Source: Chlamydia trachomatis
Lineage (GTDB): Bacteria > Chlamydiota > Chlamydiia > Chlamydiales > Rhabdochlamydiaceae
Direction: 5' to 3'
DNA: 46,167 bases
Assembly (NCBI GenBank): GCA_945905275.1
Contig: CAMDPQ010000003.1
Span: 1 to 46,167 of the forward strand
Shown: one piece after another, positions 34,401 to 44,955 of the stretch
Layout: each line of letters opens with the position of its first letter
How positions within the stretch are numbered: the first letter of the stretch is position 1
Position numbers and translations under genes: made by a program
The notes under the pieces: model-generated
Databases searched by the model: none
Seen by the model: the letters and a program-made list of their open reading frames with translations, nothing else
Told to the model about the DNA's origin: nothing

Positions 34401-34928
34401 TTATTGATTATGTTTTCTTTTGATCTCTTTGAGGATAGGTTCGATTTTTTTCTTGGCAGAAGGATGTACCCGATCTATAAATAAGACCCCATTAATATGA
34501 TCATTCTCATGCATACGGACGCGGGCATTATACCCCTCTAGTTCTTCAAAAAACTGATTACCATTCAAATCTGTTGCTTCTACATGAATCTTCAAAGGAC
34601 GGCGAACTTGTAACCTAACACCAGGAATAGAAAGACACCCTTCGACATCTTCTACAAGCTCCTCAGAAGGACAGGTAAGCTTTGGATTAATATATACAAT
34701 CGGATCCGATAGAAGCACCTCTTCGGTATCCGATTCCAGGTAGTTACGCAAAACAAATAAACGGATAGAGCGCCCTACTTGTGGAGCTGCAATGCCTACA
34801 CCATCACTGGCATCCATCGTTTCTATCATATCTGCTACAAGAGTTTTAATCTCATCGGTAATCTCGGTCACAGGAAGACAAAGCTGCCGTAAACCAGGAT
34901 GGCCGTAGTATAGTATGGGCAGCTTCAT
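34401..34928 (-). CDS. def: Peptide deformylase
   Basis: 175 residues. All three PDF motifs are present: GVGIAAPQVG (about 43-52), EGCLSIP with the metal Cys (about 96-102), and MHENDHINGVLFIDR with the two metal His and catalytic Glu (about 138-152). It removes the formyl group from nascent proteins, following methionyl-tRNA formylation that depends on folate from FolD. Its ATG overlaps the secG stop by four bases, so it is translated with secG. Confidence 0.95.
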   Translation of the reverse strand: MKLPILYYGHPGLRQLCLPVTEITDEIKTLVADMIETMDASDGVGIAAPQVGRSIRLFVLRNYLESDTEEVLLSDPIVYINPKLTCPSEELVEDVEGCLSIPGVRLQVRRPLKIHVEATDLNGNQFFEELEGYNARVRMHENDHINGVLFIDRVHPSAKKKIEPILKEIKRKHNQ

Positions 34929-35224
34929 GAAGCTGAACCTTGATCGAGCTCTTCAATCGAATAAGGAACTGGCATCGCTTGAGTCGCTAACGACTCCGAC
35001 CAAATCGAAAGAAGAACGCAAGACACGATAAAAGCAGCTGCCATCCAAGCGGTAAACTTCTTGAGCACATCCGCTGTAGAGGTTCCAAATAACGAGTCAC
35101 CAGGGTCTCCGCCAAAGGATGCGCCAAGACCTAGACTCTTACTTTCTTGGATAAGGACCAAGAGACATACTAGGCCGCATAGACCTAAAAACATAAATAT
35201 CGTCAGGTAAAATAGAAAACTCAT
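34925..35224 (-). CDS. secG: Protein translocase subunit SecG
   Basis: 99 residues with two membrane helices (about 3-24 and 55-76) joined by a loop with LVLIQESKSLGLGASFGGDP, the SecG signature 'vliQ.gkg.Gl...fGg'. SecG assists SecYE in protein export. It lies 18 bases downstream of tpiA and overlaps def. Confidence 0.9.
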   Translation of the reverse strand: MSFLFYLTIFMFLGLCGLVCLLVLIQESKSLGLGASFGGDPGDSLFGTSTADVLKKFTAWMAAAFIVSCVLLSIWSESLATQAMPVPYSIEELDQGSAS

Positions 35225-35242
35225 TCACTAAACCTATATGAA

Positions 35243-35989
35243 TTAAAAATTAACGATTTGAGAAAATTCCGTGGATTTTAAAGAAGCTCCCCCTACAAGA
35301 GCTCCATCGATATCACTTTGGCTCATTAAGCCTGCAATATTATCAGATTTAACAGAACCTCCATAGAGAATACAGACGTTATCCGCAAAAGAGTGTCCCC
35401 AGGTCTTTCTCAGAAATTCCCTGCAAGCTTGGTGTGTTTCCTGGGCAACCTGGGGTGAGGCGGTCAGTCCCGTTCCGATAGCCCATATCGGCTCATACGC
35501 TAAAATAACCTTAGACAAATCGGATGGTCCTATACCCTGTAACGCTTCATATATCTGCCTTTCTAACACTTCGCTGGTCTTCCCTTCCCGTCTTTCACTA
35601 GATGTTTCTCCAAAACACAGTATAGGGATAATGCCAGATTGTAAAGCTTTTTTCATCTTATTATGGATCATCTGGTCGGTTTCGTGAAAGAGGGTTCTGC
35701 GCTCTGAATGACCAATAAGAGCAAAAGAAACCCCCACCTCTTGTAACATCGACGCTGCGATCTCCCCCGTATAAGCCCCACAATCATACTCGGACAGTGT
35801 CTGCGCCCCAATTTCAATACCAGAACCCCGAGTCACATCCAAAGCACCTAGGATATCGATAAAAGGCACAGCGAATAAAATACGCACTTCAGCAGGCAGC
35901 TTCTGTGCCATAAACTCTTGAAAAAACAATCGAGTGTCTTCTGGACTTTTATACATCTTCCAGTTCCCTGCGATGATAGGCTTGCGCAT
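35243..35989 (-). CDS. tpiA: Triosephosphate isomerase
   Basis: 248 residues. GNWKMYKS (Asn and Lys of the active site, about 8-15), ALIGHSERR with the catalytic His (about 92-100), AYEPIWAIGTG with the catalytic Glu (about 164-174) and the phosphate loop ILYGGSVKSDN (about 209-219). It interconverts dihydroxyacetone phosphate and glyceraldehyde-3-phosphate. Glyceraldehyde-3-phosphate is also a substrate of DXS, encoded just across the divergent region. Start MRKPIIAGN as usual. Confidence 0.95.
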   Translation of the reverse strand: MRKPIIAGNWKMYKSPEDTRLFFQEFMAQKLPAEVRILFAVPFIDILGALDVTRGSGIEIGAQTLSEYDCGAYTGEIAASMLQEVGVSFALIGHSERRTLFHETDQMIHNKMKKALQSGIIPILCFGETSSERREGKTSEVLERQIYEALQGIGPSDLSKVILAYEPIWAIGTGLTASPQVAQETHQACREFLRKTWGHSFADNVCILYGGSVKSDNIAGLMSQSDIDGALVGGASLKSTEFSQIVNF

Positions 35990-36220
35990 GGATAAAACTC
36001 CTTAATAAGGTACTCCTAAAATATAGTGTTTATATCATACTAAATACACCTCTTGCAAATCAAGGGGATTTACACCTATTTTTCTGTAAAAATAGATAAA
36101 TACTTTTTCTTATAATAAGAGAGGAAAAAACGCATTACGTTTAATCAGATCTTTTGATAGGATCCTAAACATGCAATTAATTCTTAACGAAAAACCGTTA
36201 AAATACCCCCTATTTTTTTT

Positions 36221-37618
36221 ATGAAAGCCCTCTCTGTAACCGAGTTAACATCTCAAATTAAACAACAACTGGAAAATCGTTTTTCTTTCATCTACGTGCA
36301 GGGGGAAATCAGCAATAGTAAACTACAGACATCCGGCCACTATTACTTCACTTTAAAAGATGCGGGCGCCCAAATCTCTTGCGTTCTTTTTAAAGGACAA
36401 ACTAAATCCCTGAGCAGACCTCCTAAAGAAGGAGATCAAGTTGTCTTGCAGGGTGAAATTTCGGTCTATGCGCCAAGAGGCAATTATCAACTAATTGTTA
36501 AAACCATCGAATACGTAGGGATCGGCACACTACTGATGCAACTCCATCTTCTCAAGGAAAAGTTGCAAGCAGAAGGTCTTTTTGCGGAAAGTCGCAAAAA
36601 AAAACTACCCCGATTCCCTAAAACTATTGGGGTGATCACCAGCCCGACGGGGGCTGTGATTCAAGATATTCTTCACGTCTTAGAACGACGATCGAAAGGA
36701 TTTCAGCTTATCCTGAATCCAGTTAGGGTTCAAGGTGAGGGAGCGGCACAAGAAATTGCAAAAGCTATAGAACAATGCAATAAGCACAACGTCTGTGACG
36801 TACTCATTGTAGGCAGGGGCGGAGGCAGTCTCGAAGATCTATGGGCGTTTAATGAAGAGGTGGTCATCCGAGCCATTGCTTCATCAACCATACCTATCAT
36901 ATCGGCAGTCGGACATGAAACTGATATATCCCTATCCGACTTTGCAGCGGATATCAGAGCGCCTACACCCTCTGCAGCTGCCGAGATCTGCACCGCCGAA
37001 CAAACTCAACAACTAATTTTTTTAGACAGAACACATTCCCAACTCCAACGCACGATGCAAGTGCGACTGCAAAATCATCGAAAACAGCTTAGTCATGTAG
37101 GAAAACACCCCCACATCACCTCTGCCCACCACCTGTTATCATCTAGGTGGCAAGATATGGATGAAAAAAGCCAAAGAATCGATCTTACGATGAAAAACTT
37201 TCTTTCTCATAACACACTGAAGCTCCTTTCCAAAAAAAAACAAGCCTCCGCCCTGAATCCAGAAAGCCAGATTCTCATGTTTCAAGAAAAATTTAGCAAT
37301 TACAGCAAAAATATAAAAACTGCCTTCCTTTTGCAGATGCAAAAAAAACAGAGCTTAGTAGAAAAAAAAACCTTACAACACCGTCTAGATCAAAAAATAA
37401 AAAGCGATCTCCACACCACAAAAGAAGGCTACCAAAGGCTTGTCTCCCACCTCTCTGCTGTAAACCCTAAAAATCTTTTAACCAAGGGGTACTGCATTCT
37501 CTTTTCCGAAAAAAAAGATTCAGTTATTCTTAAAGCCCAAGACGTAGTAAACAATCAAAGACTCCACGTCCTCTTACAAGACGGAGAACTCCAAGTAAAG
37601 GTAGAAAACAACACATGA
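36221..37618 (+). CDS. xseA: Exodeoxyribonuclease VII large subunit
   Basis: 465 residues. N-terminal OB fold (about 1-100: FSFIYVQGEISNSKLQTSGH), then the catalytic domain with PRFPKTIGVITSPTGAVIQD, GRGGGSLEDLWAFNEEVVIR, SAVGHETDISLSDFAADIRA and PTPSAAAEICT, then long coiled-coil helices (about 260-410) and a C-terminal LLTKGYCILFS segment. With XseB it digests single-stranded DNA in repair. Upstream, TTAACG and CGTTAA (36184-36201) form a small palindrome in the leader. Its TGA overlaps the xseB start. Confidence 0.95.
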   Translation: MKALSVTELTSQIKQQLENRFSFIYVQGEISNSKLQTSGHYYFTLKDAGAQISCVLFKGQTKSLSRPPKEGDQVVLQGEISVYAPRGNYQLIVKTIEYVGIGTLLMQLHLLKEKLQAEGLFAESRKKKLPRFPKTIGVITSPTGAVIQDILHVLERRSKGFQLILNPVRVQGEGAAQEIAKAIEQCNKHNVCDVLIVGRGGGSLEDLWAFNEEVVIRAIASSTIPIISAVGHETDISLSDFAADIRAPTPSAAAEICTAEQTQQLIFLDRTHSQLQRTMQVRLQNHRKQLSHVGKHPHITSAHHLLSSRWQDMDEKSQRIDLTMKNFLSHNTLKLLSKKKQASALNPESQILMFQEKFSNYSKNIKTAFLLQMQKKQSLVEKKTLQHRLDQKIKSDLHTTKEGYQRLVSHLSAVNPKNLLTKGYCILFSEKKDSVILKAQDVVNNQRLHVLLQDGELQVKVENNT

Positions 37619-37908
37619 CACAAGACCATATGATCACATTTGAAGGGGCCTACTCTCGTCTCGAAGAAATTTTAGAAAAAATGAATTCTGGGAAACTCTC
37701 TCTTGAAGACTCCCTCCATTTCTATGAAGAGGCAGATCGTTTAATTATCTATTGCAATGCCAAGCTATCCCAAGCAGAGAAAAAAATCGAAACGCTTGTC
37801 AAAAACCGAGAAGGGGAGATTGCTGTACTCCCATCGGGAGAGGTCCAAACGCAAGAGTTTACTCCGACTACATACTCAACGTTAAAAAACCGGGATATAG
37901 GCAGATGA
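37615..37908 (+). CDS. xseB: Exodeoxyribonuclease VII small subunit
   Basis: 97 residues. [40 protein letters not shown] and [13 protein letters not shown] form the two-helix XseB core (about 8-65), followed by a 30-residue tail. Multiple copies bind the XseA coiled coils. Overlaps xseA by four bases and dxs by four bases, giving a coupled run of genes. Confidence 0.9.
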   Translation: MTQDHMITFEGAYSRLEEILEKMNSGKLSLEDSLHFYEEADRLIIYCNAKLSQAEKKIETLVKNREGEIAVLPSGEVQTQEFTPTTYSTLKNRDIGR

Positions 37909-39812
37909 ATAGCCTCCTGAGTCAAATCACCTCTGTTACCGATCTAAAATCTTTAGAGGTAGAAGAGCTGACGGTGCTGGCTTCTGAAATACGGCATAAG
38001 ATCATCGATACCCTCGCTGTGACTGGAGGACACCTAGCTTCTAATTTAGGCATTGTCGAGCTAACGATTGCGATACACAAAGTATTCAATGCTCCCGAAG
38101 ATAAACTCATTTTCGATGTAAGCCACCAGAGCTATCCACATAAACTACTTACCGGCCGGCAACATACATTTAACCAAATCCGTCAGTTTAAAGGCCTGTG
38201 TGGATTTTCCAATCCCAAAGAATCACCCCACGATCATTTTTTTGCAGGACATGCAGGCACTGCCCTGTCTCTGGCTTTAGGAGTGGCAAAAGCAAGGGAT
38301 CTAACCCAGCAAGAAGAGTATGTGCTACCCATTTTAGGAGATGCATCACTTACCTGCGGCCTAACGCTCGAAGCTTTAAATAACATCCCAAAAGACCTTA
38401 AAAAATTCATTGTGATTCTCAACGATAATAATATGTCTATCTCCAAGAATGTAGGGGCTATATCTAATATTTTAAGTCGTTTTCTAAGCAGTCCTACCTC
38501 AAATAAAATCTACAATGAAATAGAGCTCTTCCTATCCAAAATACCCAATCTCGGCACATTTTTAGCAAAACAAGGTCACAAAATTACCGAATCGCTCAAA
38601 AACCTTGTGAGCACAGCCCCGTTTTTTGAGCAATTCGGTCTTTCCTATGTGGGACCGATCGATGGACACAATATAGAAGAACTGATTTCTGTTCTACAAG
38701 CCTTAAAACAGAGCCCACGCCCTGTTCTTCTACACGTCCTTACGGTAAAAGGCAAAGGAATGGATACAGCCATTAACGACCCGATCTGTTACCATGGCTG
38801 CAAACCGTTTGACAAGGTCACCGGCAAGTTTCATACACCAGCGAGCATCCTCCCTACCTTTCCACAACTTTTTGGAAAGCAGATTCTTAAAATGGCCAAT
38901 GAAGACCCTTTTATAGTCGCAATCACCCCCGCTATGCCGGCTGGTTCTTGTTTAGAGGCTCTCATGGAAAAACACCCCACCCGCTGCTTAGATGTAGGTA
39001 TTGCGGAAGGACACAGTATTTCTTTTGGCGGAGGAATCGCAAAAAACAAAAAAATGAAAGTCGTATGCTCTATTTATGCCACCTTCCTTCAGCGCGCACT
39101 CGACAACCTGTTTCATGATGTCTGTTTACAAGAGCTTCCTGTTCTATTTGCTATAGATCGTGCTGGAATCTCTGGCCCGGATGGATCAACCCACCATGGC
39201 ATCTATGATATTGGATTTTTAAATGCGATGCCTAATATGGTCATCTGCCAACCAAGAGACGGGCAAGTCCTTATTGAGCTGATGGAAAGCGCTTTTGCGT
39301 GGCAGCGTCCGACAGCTCTACGATATCCGAATCTTGCAACAACCCAGCCTGCCTGCCCGATTACAAAACGGGAGATGGGATCAGCCGACATTCTCCAAGA
39401 AGGATCTCAAATTGTCATCTTGTCTCTCGGTCATATGTATCAAACAGCCTTTGCTGTTGCAAAAATACTCGAAGGATATGGCATTAGAGCCACAATCATC
39501 GATCCGGTATTTATTAAACCTTTGGATACCGAATTACTCTGCAGAATCTTCTCTTCCCATGCCTATGTAATGACCATTGAAGAACATGCAGTAAGTGTTG
39601 GTCTTGGATCGATCATCAATTCCTTTATTATTAATAATGGATTTAGCCATTTAACTATTGCCAATTTCGGTATACCCGATCTATTCCTAGAGCAAGGAAG
39701 TAATAAAGAACTTCTTCGGGAAATTGGACTCGATCCTGAATCAATCGCTTTACGTGCGATCGATCTTTTTAACTTAGAAAAACAACTAGAAACAGCGGAT
39801 CTTGCCACATGA
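37905..39812 (+). CDS. dxs: 1-deoxy-D-xylulose-5-phosphate synthase
   Basis: 635 residues from the ATG at 37905; the open frame upstream lies inside xseB and is not used. Features: [52 protein letters not shown], the thiamine-diphosphate motif [16 protein letters not shown]...NDNNMSIS (about 142-180), YVGPIDGHN, and in the pyrimidine domain DVGIAEGHS and [20 protein letters not shown]. It makes DXP from pyruvate and glyceraldehyde-3-phosphate for the non-mevalonate isoprenoid pathway. The catalytic 'RVGTDG.TH' region reads [14 protein letters not shown], a normal variant. Overlaps nadK (ATGA). Confidence 0.95.
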   Translation: MNSLLSQITSVTDLKSLEVEELTVLASEIRHKIIDTLAVTGGHLASNLGIVELTIAIHKVFNAPEDKLIFDVSHQSYPHKLLTGRQHTFNQIRQFKGLCGFSNPKESPHDHFFAGHAGTALSLALGVAKARDLTQQEEYVLPILGDASLTCGLTLEALNNIPKDLKKFIVILNDNNMSISKNVGAISNILSRFLSSPTSNKIYNEIELFLSKIPNLGTFLAKQGHKITESLKNLVSTAPFFEQFGLSYVGPIDGHNIEELISVLQALKQSPRPVLLHVLTVKGKGMDTAINDPICYHGCKPFDKVTGKFHTPASILPTFPQLFGKQILKMANEDPFIVAITPAMPAGSCLEALMEKHPTRCLDVGIAEGHSISFGGGIAKNKKMKVVCSIYATFLQRALDNLFHDVCLQELPVLFAIDRAGISGPDGSTHHGIYDIGFLNAMPNMVICQPRDGQVLIELMESAFAWQRPTALRYPNLATTQPACPITKREMGSADILQEGSQIVILSLGHMYQTAFAVAKILEGYGIRATIIDPVFIKPLDTELLCRIFSSHAYVMTIEEHAVSVGLGSIINSFIINNGFSHLTIANFGIPDLFLEQGSNKELLREIGLDPESIALRAIDLFNLEKQLETADLAT

Positions 39813-40648
39813 TCATTGCCTTATTTGCCAATGCCTCAAAAGAGCATTCCCACACCTTTGCACTTGGTGTTGCGAGTTTTTTAAAAGAACATGGGACAAC
39901 TGTTGTTACAGACGATGAAAATGCCACTTTGTTTGGAGCCCAGCCTCTCTCTCAATTTCTAGATAAAAAAATCGATTTTATCATCTCGATGGGTGGCGAT
40001 GGCACGATTCTTGGGCTTGCTCATACGCATGTACACCTCAATGCTCCAATCCTTGGCATCAATCTGGGTCACCTGGGTTTCATGGCAGATGTTCCATTAA
40101 CAGATATCTATCCCAGTTTGCAGGATCTTTTACATGGCGCTTATAAAATCCATGAACGATTAATGATTCAAGGAGAGTGCCCGAATGGAGGTAGCTGCTT
40201 TGCGATCAATGAGATCGTTGTGCACAGAGGAAGGAATCCCACTTTGGTAGAGATCGCTATTCACGTCGACGGCTCTTATCTCAATACATTTGAAGCGGAC
40301 GGCATTATTATTTCTACACCTAACGGCTCTACAGCCTATTCTCTAGCAGCTGGAGGCCCGATCCTTAGCCCCGACCTACAAGCGATTGTTATTACACCTA
40401 TTAGCCCTCATACCATCTCGAATCGTCCGATTGTATTAATGCCTAACCAAGAAATACAAATTCAATACTCCAGCGAATACGCGCCGATTGAGATTAGAGC
40501 CGATGGCCTAGAAAGCTTCGAGCTAAATACCGGTGAAGTTTTTAAAATCGTAAGGTCAACGAAAACCTTCAAGTTAGTTAGCCTATTTAGAAGAGATTAT
40601 TTTTCAACCCTACGCACAAAACTTGGATGGTCAGGGAAATTACGTTAA
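39809..40648 (+). CDS. nadK: NAD kinase
   Basis: 279 residues. [13 protein letters not shown] carries the conserved GGDG (about 61-64), followed by [15 protein letters not shown], the NE motif in [12 protein letters not shown], and [20 protein letters not shown] with PILSPD. It phosphorylates NAD to NADP. Last gene of the xseA run and convergent with pgi, with only 18 bases between the stops. Confidence 0.95.
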   Translation: MIIALFANASKEHSHTFALGVASFLKEHGTTVVTDDENATLFGAQPLSQFLDKKIDFIISMGGDGTILGLAHTHVHLNAPILGINLGHLGFMADVPLTDIYPSLQDLLHGAYKIHERLMIQGECPNGGSCFAINEIVVHRGRNPTLVEIAIHVDGSYLNTFEADGIIISTPNGSTAYSLAAGGPILSPDLQAIVITPISPHTISNRPIVLMPNQEIQIQYSSEYAPIEIRADGLESFELNTGEVFKIVRSTKTFKLVSLFRRDYFSTLRTKLGWSGKLR

Positions 40649-40653
40649 GATCC

Positions 40654-40719
40654 CCTTCCCTATAGCTCAGCGGCGATATAGAGCAATATGACGCAAGTAA
40701 GCAGAACCTATAGGGAAGG
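40654..40719. repeat. 12-bp inverted repeat at the nadK/pgi junction
   Basis: CCTTCCCTATAG (40654-40665) and CTATAGGGAAGG (40708-40719) are perfect inverse copies, 42 bases apart. The right arm lies within the last codons of pgi. It could fold in either transcript, but has no adjacent T-run on the plus strand. Confidence 0.7.
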
Positions 40720-42259
40720 ATTTATCATCCCTTTCCTCACCTTTATTCTTTTGTGTAAAAAGATCAATAAACTGCATAGCCAATACCTTGCCGAGCTGAA
40801 CCCCCTCTTGATCGAAAGAATTAATATCCCATAAAAAACCCTGAAATGCGGCTGCATGCTCATAATAAGATAAAAGCTGACCTAACGTATACGGATCGAG
40901 CTTCTCCGCAAAAAGAATGCGCGTGGGTCGATTGCCTGAAAAAACCTTGTTCGGATTAGGGCTATTTTGGCCTGTAGCAAGCGCAACTGATTGCGCAAAT
41001 AGATTGGCAAGAAGTTTTTCTTGGCAGGTTGTATCTTGAAACATAAGATCTTGTTTATATTGACTATTGGCAAATCCTAAAAACTCGACAGGAATCACAG
41101 TCGTACCTTGGTGTATGAGCTGAAAGAAAGAATGCTGCCCATTGGTACCTGCTTCTCCCCAGTAGATAGCACCGGTATCGAAAGCCACCGCTTTTCCATG
41201 ACGATCGATTCTCTTGCCATTTGATTCCATATTTAACTGCTGCAAATGAGCAGGAAAACGAGATAAAGCTTGAGAGTAAGGAATGATCGCTTGCGTTGGT
41301 AGATGAAGGAAGTTTCGATTCCAGACAGATAATAGAGCCGAGATCAGAGGTAGGTTATTCTCTTTTTTAAGAACCGATTTATCGATGACGCTGGCTCCTC
41401 GCAGAAAATCGATAAACCGGTCCATGCCTAGGGTAAAAGCTAATACAACCCCACCTACCATGGAAGTTACCGAATATCTACCACCAATATAATCCCAGAT
41501 ATAAAACGACGCTATATAGCGCTCGGCGTCATCCATCGGACTACCTTTACCTGTGACAGCAATCAAATGATTCTTAGGGTCAAGACCTGCTTTCCGCAGG
41601 CGATCTCTAACGAGAGCTTCATTAGTACATGTTTCAAGAGTAACGCCTGACTTAGATACAATCACAAACAAGGTTTTGGATAGATCCAGATGACTCATAA
41701 CATCCACACCATCGTCAGGATCTACATTAGAAAAAAAATGAGCTCGTCTTCCCGGTTTTTGATACGCTTTTAATCCAAGATAAATAGCTCTTGGACCTAA
41801 ATCCGATCCTCCAATGCCTACTTGAACAATATCGGTATACTGGTTAGATCCTTCAATATCCTTAAGAAACTGCGTAAGCTTTTCCAGCTCTTTATAAGCA
41901 AGTTCTGCAGCAAGACGGGCTTCATTCGAGGTTTGTGTATGATCAAAAAAATCTCTCATCGCGGTATGAAGCACAGCGCGATTCTCACTCTCCACCCCCT
42001 CGACTCGATTAATCACTTTACCAGATTGCATATCCGTCATTTTTTCAATGACGCCACATTCACTAGCAAGCTCATCAAGAGCAAGTAGAACATCATCAGA
42101 GACCCTCTCGGTGGCATAAAACATTTTCAGCCCGTATGAATCTTTAATCATCGCATCGATTCTCTTGGGAGAAAGAGCATCGGGCACAGTTAGATCGAAA
42201 GGAGCTTTAGCAAGATCCTTTAATTTTTGCACCGATTTCAGCTGAGAAAATGTTGTCAT
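40667..42259 (-). CDS. pgi: Glucose-6-phosphate isomerase
   Basis: 530 residues, expected length. Contains VQVGIGGSDLGPRAIYLGLK, VSKSGVTLETCTNEALVR, the PGI signature region GGRYSVTSMVGGVVLAFTLG, GEAGTNGQHSFFQLIHQGT with the catalytic Glu and His, and KVFSGNRPTRIL. It interconverts glucose-6-phosphate and fructose-6-phosphate. Independent unit on the minus strand, divergent from the flavoprotein gene at 42379. Confidence 0.95.
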   Translation of the reverse strand: MTTFSQLKSVQKLKDLAKAPFDLTVPDALSPKRIDAMIKDSYGLKMFYATERVSDDVLLALDELASECGVIEKMTDMQSGKVINRVEGVESENRAVLHTAMRDFFDHTQTSNEARLAAELAYKELEKLTQFLKDIEGSNQYTDIVQVGIGGSDLGPRAIYLGLKAYQKPGRRAHFFSNVDPDDGVDVMSHLDLSKTLFVIVSKSGVTLETCTNEALVRDRLRKAGLDPKNHLIAVTGKGSPMDDAERYIASFYIWDYIGGRYSVTSMVGGVVLAFTLGMDRFIDFLRGASVIDKSVLKKENNLPLISALLSVWNRNFLHLPTQAIIPYSQALSRFPAHLQQLNMESNGKRIDRHGKAVAFDTGAIYWGEAGTNGQHSFFQLIHQGTTVIPVEFLGFANSQYKQDLMFQDTTCQEKLLANLFAQSVALATGQNSPNPNKVFSGNRPTRILFAEKLDPYTLGQLLSYYEHAAAFQGFLWDINSFDQEGVQLGKVLAMQFIDLFTQKNKGEERDDKSFPIGSAYLRHIALYRR

Positions 42260-42378
42260 GCTTCCTCTTTTTCAGTAAATTTTCATCTTATGTATCTTTT
42301 TTTAATCTCTATCAAATTTGATTGCCAGAGAAAACTTTTGTAGGCTACCTTTCCTATTTTACAGTCTAAGGATACTCT

Positions 42379-43452
42379 ATGTCAGATTTATGGCCAAGAA
42401 ACGCCCTTACTAAACTGCTGCATCTAGATTTCCCCTTACTACAAGGCCCGTTAACTGGAAGATTTTCCCCCGACCTGATAACTTCGGTTTGTTATGCAGG
42501 TGGCCTTGGCCTTCTAGAGGCATCGTATATGTCTATAGAAGAGATCCGTAAAGCGATAGACTTGGTTAGAATGAAAACGAGGAAACGATTTAACGTGCAT
42601 CTATATTGTATCCACAACGCGATACATATGGATAGGGCTCTTGAAGCGCAGATAGCCCTAAATCCCTACAGAAAAAAACTAGGCATCCCAGAACTAAGCG
42701 CCCTTCCTGCCATGCCTTGTACTTTTGAAGAGCAGTTCCAAGTTATTTTAGATGAAAGAGTCCCCGTATTTAGTTTTTCATGCGGCCTGCTGACGCAAGA
42801 CCAAATGAAAGCGCTAAAAGATAATAAGACCTTTGTAATCGGAACAGCGACCAATCTAGCGGAGATCAAAGCGCTAGAACAGATAGGGGTCGATGCAATC
42901 GTCTTACAGGGAGAGGAAGCTGGAGGTCATCGAGCCACTTTTATAGGTTCTGTGACAGACAGCCTTCTTAGCCTGCTTACCTTTATTCCTCTAGCTAAAG
43001 CAATAACCAGATTACCCTTGATCGCCTCTGGGGGGATTACCTCAGCCGCGCAGATTATAGCTGCCTTGTTTTTAGGAGCAGAAGGAATACAACTAGGTAC
43101 CGCGTTTGCTGCCTGCGCAGAAAGTACAATCCCTGCCTGCTATAAAAAAGCTTTAAAAAAATTCTCCTCCCGACCGACTGTAATCACCTCAGCCTACTCG
43201 GGAAGACCAGCCCGAGTGATTTACACCCATTTCCTAGATCAGCTAGAAAAGCTACCGAGAACAGACTTCCCCTACCAATACATCCTGATGCAGGACCTGC
43301 GTGATAAATGCCAACAGCTATCAAACATCGACTTCCTCCCTTTATTTGCAGGAGAGAGTTTTTCCCAAGTCTCTGATCGATCTGCCTTAGAGATCTTCTA
43401 CGAGCTCGCACAATGCACATCCCAGCAGCTCAAACAGCTTAAGCAAAAGTAA
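42379..43452 (+). CDS. Nitronate monooxygenase-like FMN protein
   Basis: 357 residues, 2-nitropropane dioxygenase/FabK superfamily TIM barrel. FPLLQGPLTGRFSPDLITSV is the N-terminal FMN strand; VDAIVLQGEEAGGHRATFIG holds the catalytic His region, followed by LPLIASGGITSAAQIIAALF and GAEGIQLGTAFAACAES, which bind the FMN phosphate. Members detoxify alkyl nitronates or act as enoyl-ACP reductases (FabK); the GGHR form is nearer to nitronate monooxygenases, but the reaction cannot be fixed here. Monocistronic in appearance. Confidence 0.8.
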   Translation: MSDLWPRNALTKLLHLDFPLLQGPLTGRFSPDLITSVCYAGGLGLLEASYMSIEEIRKAIDLVRMKTRKRFNVHLYCIHNAIHMDRALEAQIALNPYRKKLGIPELSALPAMPCTFEEQFQVILDERVPVFSFSCGLLTQDQMKALKDNKTFVIGTATNLAEIKALEQIGVDAIVLQGEEAGGHRATFIGSVTDSLLSLLTFIPLAKAITRLPLIASGGITSAAQIIAALFLGAEGIQLGTAFAACAESTIPACYKKALKKFSSRPTVITSAYSGRPARVIYTHFLDQLEKLPRTDFPYQYILMQDLRDKCQQLSNIDFLPLFAGESFSQVSDRSALEIFYELAQCTSQQLKQLKQK

Positions 43453-43551
43453 ATAGTTCCCTTGGTACACAGGCTCTTCTTAAAACTTCATAATTAATCC
43501 AGTGGGATGCATAATAGATGCTTAGAATAAAGAATTAGGAGAGTTCATCCG

Positions 43552-44955
43552 ATGAGTAGTGATAAGACCTCAAAACAAGCATCCATTCAAGATACCCTGA
43601 AGCCTATTGTATCGCTGTGTAAAAGAAGAGGCTTTATTTATCCTGGCTCTGAAATCTATGGCGGATTCGCAAACACCTATTCTTTTGGCCCTTATGGAGT
43701 TGAACTCAAAAAAAACATTAAAGACCTCTGGTGGAAAACCTTTGTTCATCAAAGAAGAGATATAGTCGGCCTGGATGGGCCGATTTTATTGCATCCAAAA
43801 ACCTGGGCAGCTTCCGGACATGTGGAAGGATTTAATGATGCTTTAATCGACTGCAAAGCGTGTAAAAGTAGGTTCCGCTGCGATCATCTTATCGAAAACG
43901 CTATGGGTAAAGACGCTGACGGAATGACACTACAACAGATGACGGATGAGGTTGTTCACAATAAAATTAAATGCCCTAAATGTGGAGCTATCGACTTTAC
44001 ACCAGCGCGACATTTTAACCTCATGTTTCATACCCAAATGAGTAAAACAAGTGCAGATGGGGATATCGCCTACCTAAGACCGGAAACAGCCCAAGCTATT
44101 TTTTTAGACTTTAAAAATGTGATAGATACCATGCGTGTCCGCATCCCTTTTGGCATAGCGCAGATCGGAAAGGCTTTTCGCAATGAAATCACGCCAGGTA
44201 ATTTTATTTTTAGAGTGATTGAATTTGAACAAATGGAAATTGAATATTTCATTAAGGAAAGCCAATGGGAAACTACCTTTGAGACGTGGCTTAAAGATAT
44301 GCACTCCTTCTGCACGTTAATCGGCTTAAAGCCAGAGCGTGTGCATGAAAAAGAGCACCCAAAAGATCAACTATCTCACTATTCTAAACGGACAGTTGAT
44401 CTCGTATACGACTTTCCTTTTGGAAGAAGCGAGCTGTATGGACTTGCTTATCGTACAAATTTCGACCTTACTCGCCATGCCGAATATTCTGGTCATACGA
44501 TTGAATATACCGATCCTGAAACCAGAGAAAAATTCGTACCCCACGTGATAGAACCTACCTTTGGCGTAGAAAGAACCCTCCTAGCGATTCTCTGCGATGC
44601 GTACGAAGAAGAGACATTAGAAAATGGAGAGACAAGAACGGTTCTACATCTATCTCCACGAATAGCTCCTGTGAAGGCAGCGATTTTCCCTCTCATGAAA
44701 AAAGAACCTCTTACAGAGAAAGCCCAACAGATCTTTGCTCTGCTTCAGAAGTTCTGGGCCTGTGAATACGATGAATCGGGGGCTATAGGAAAGAGGTATC
44801 GCCGGCAGGATGAGCTAGGAACCCCTGTGTGTATTACGATAGACTTTGATACGTTAGAAAATGATACTGTGACAGTACGAGATAGAGATTCTATGCAGCA
44901 GGTGCGAATAGCGTCCTCTAAACTCCTAGAATACCTCGCAGACAAACTAGCCTAA
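43552..44955 (+). CDS. glyS: Glycyl-tRNA synthetase, alpha2 type
   Basis: 467 residues, class [62 protein letters not shown] (followed by KCPKCG, so a probable Cys4 zinc site), motif 2 [20 protein letters not shown], and motif 3 [17 protein letters not shown] are seen, then an anticodon-binding domain (about 365-465). This is the homodimeric form found in eukaryotes, archaea and some bacteria, not the alpha2beta2 or fused GlyQ-GlyS form which I recall for C. trachomatis. AGGAG lies upstream of the ATG. The stop overlaps the convergent kinase gene by a few bases. Confidence 0.9.
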   Translation: MSSDKTSKQASIQDTLKPIVSLCKRRGFIYPGSEIYGGFANTYSFGPYGVELKKNIKDLWWKTFVHQRRDIVGLDGPILLHPKTWAASGHVEGFNDALIDCKACKSRFRCDHLIENAMGKDADGMTLQQMTDEVVHNKIKCPKCGAIDFTPARHFNLMFHTQMSKTSADGDIAYLRPETAQAIFLDFKNVIDTMRVRIPFGIAQIGKAFRNEITPGNFIFRVIEFEQMEIEYFIKESQWETTFETWLKDMHSFCTLIGLKPERVHEKEHPKDQLSHYSKRTVDLVYDFPFGRSELYGLAYRTNFDLTRHAEYSGHTIEYTDPETREKFVPHVIEPTFGVERTLLAILCDAYEEETLENGETRTVLHLSPRIAPVKAAIFPLMKKEPLTEKAQQIFALLQKFWACEYDESGAIGKRYRRQDELGTPVCITIDFDTLENDTVTVRDRDSMQQVRIASSKLLEYLADKLA

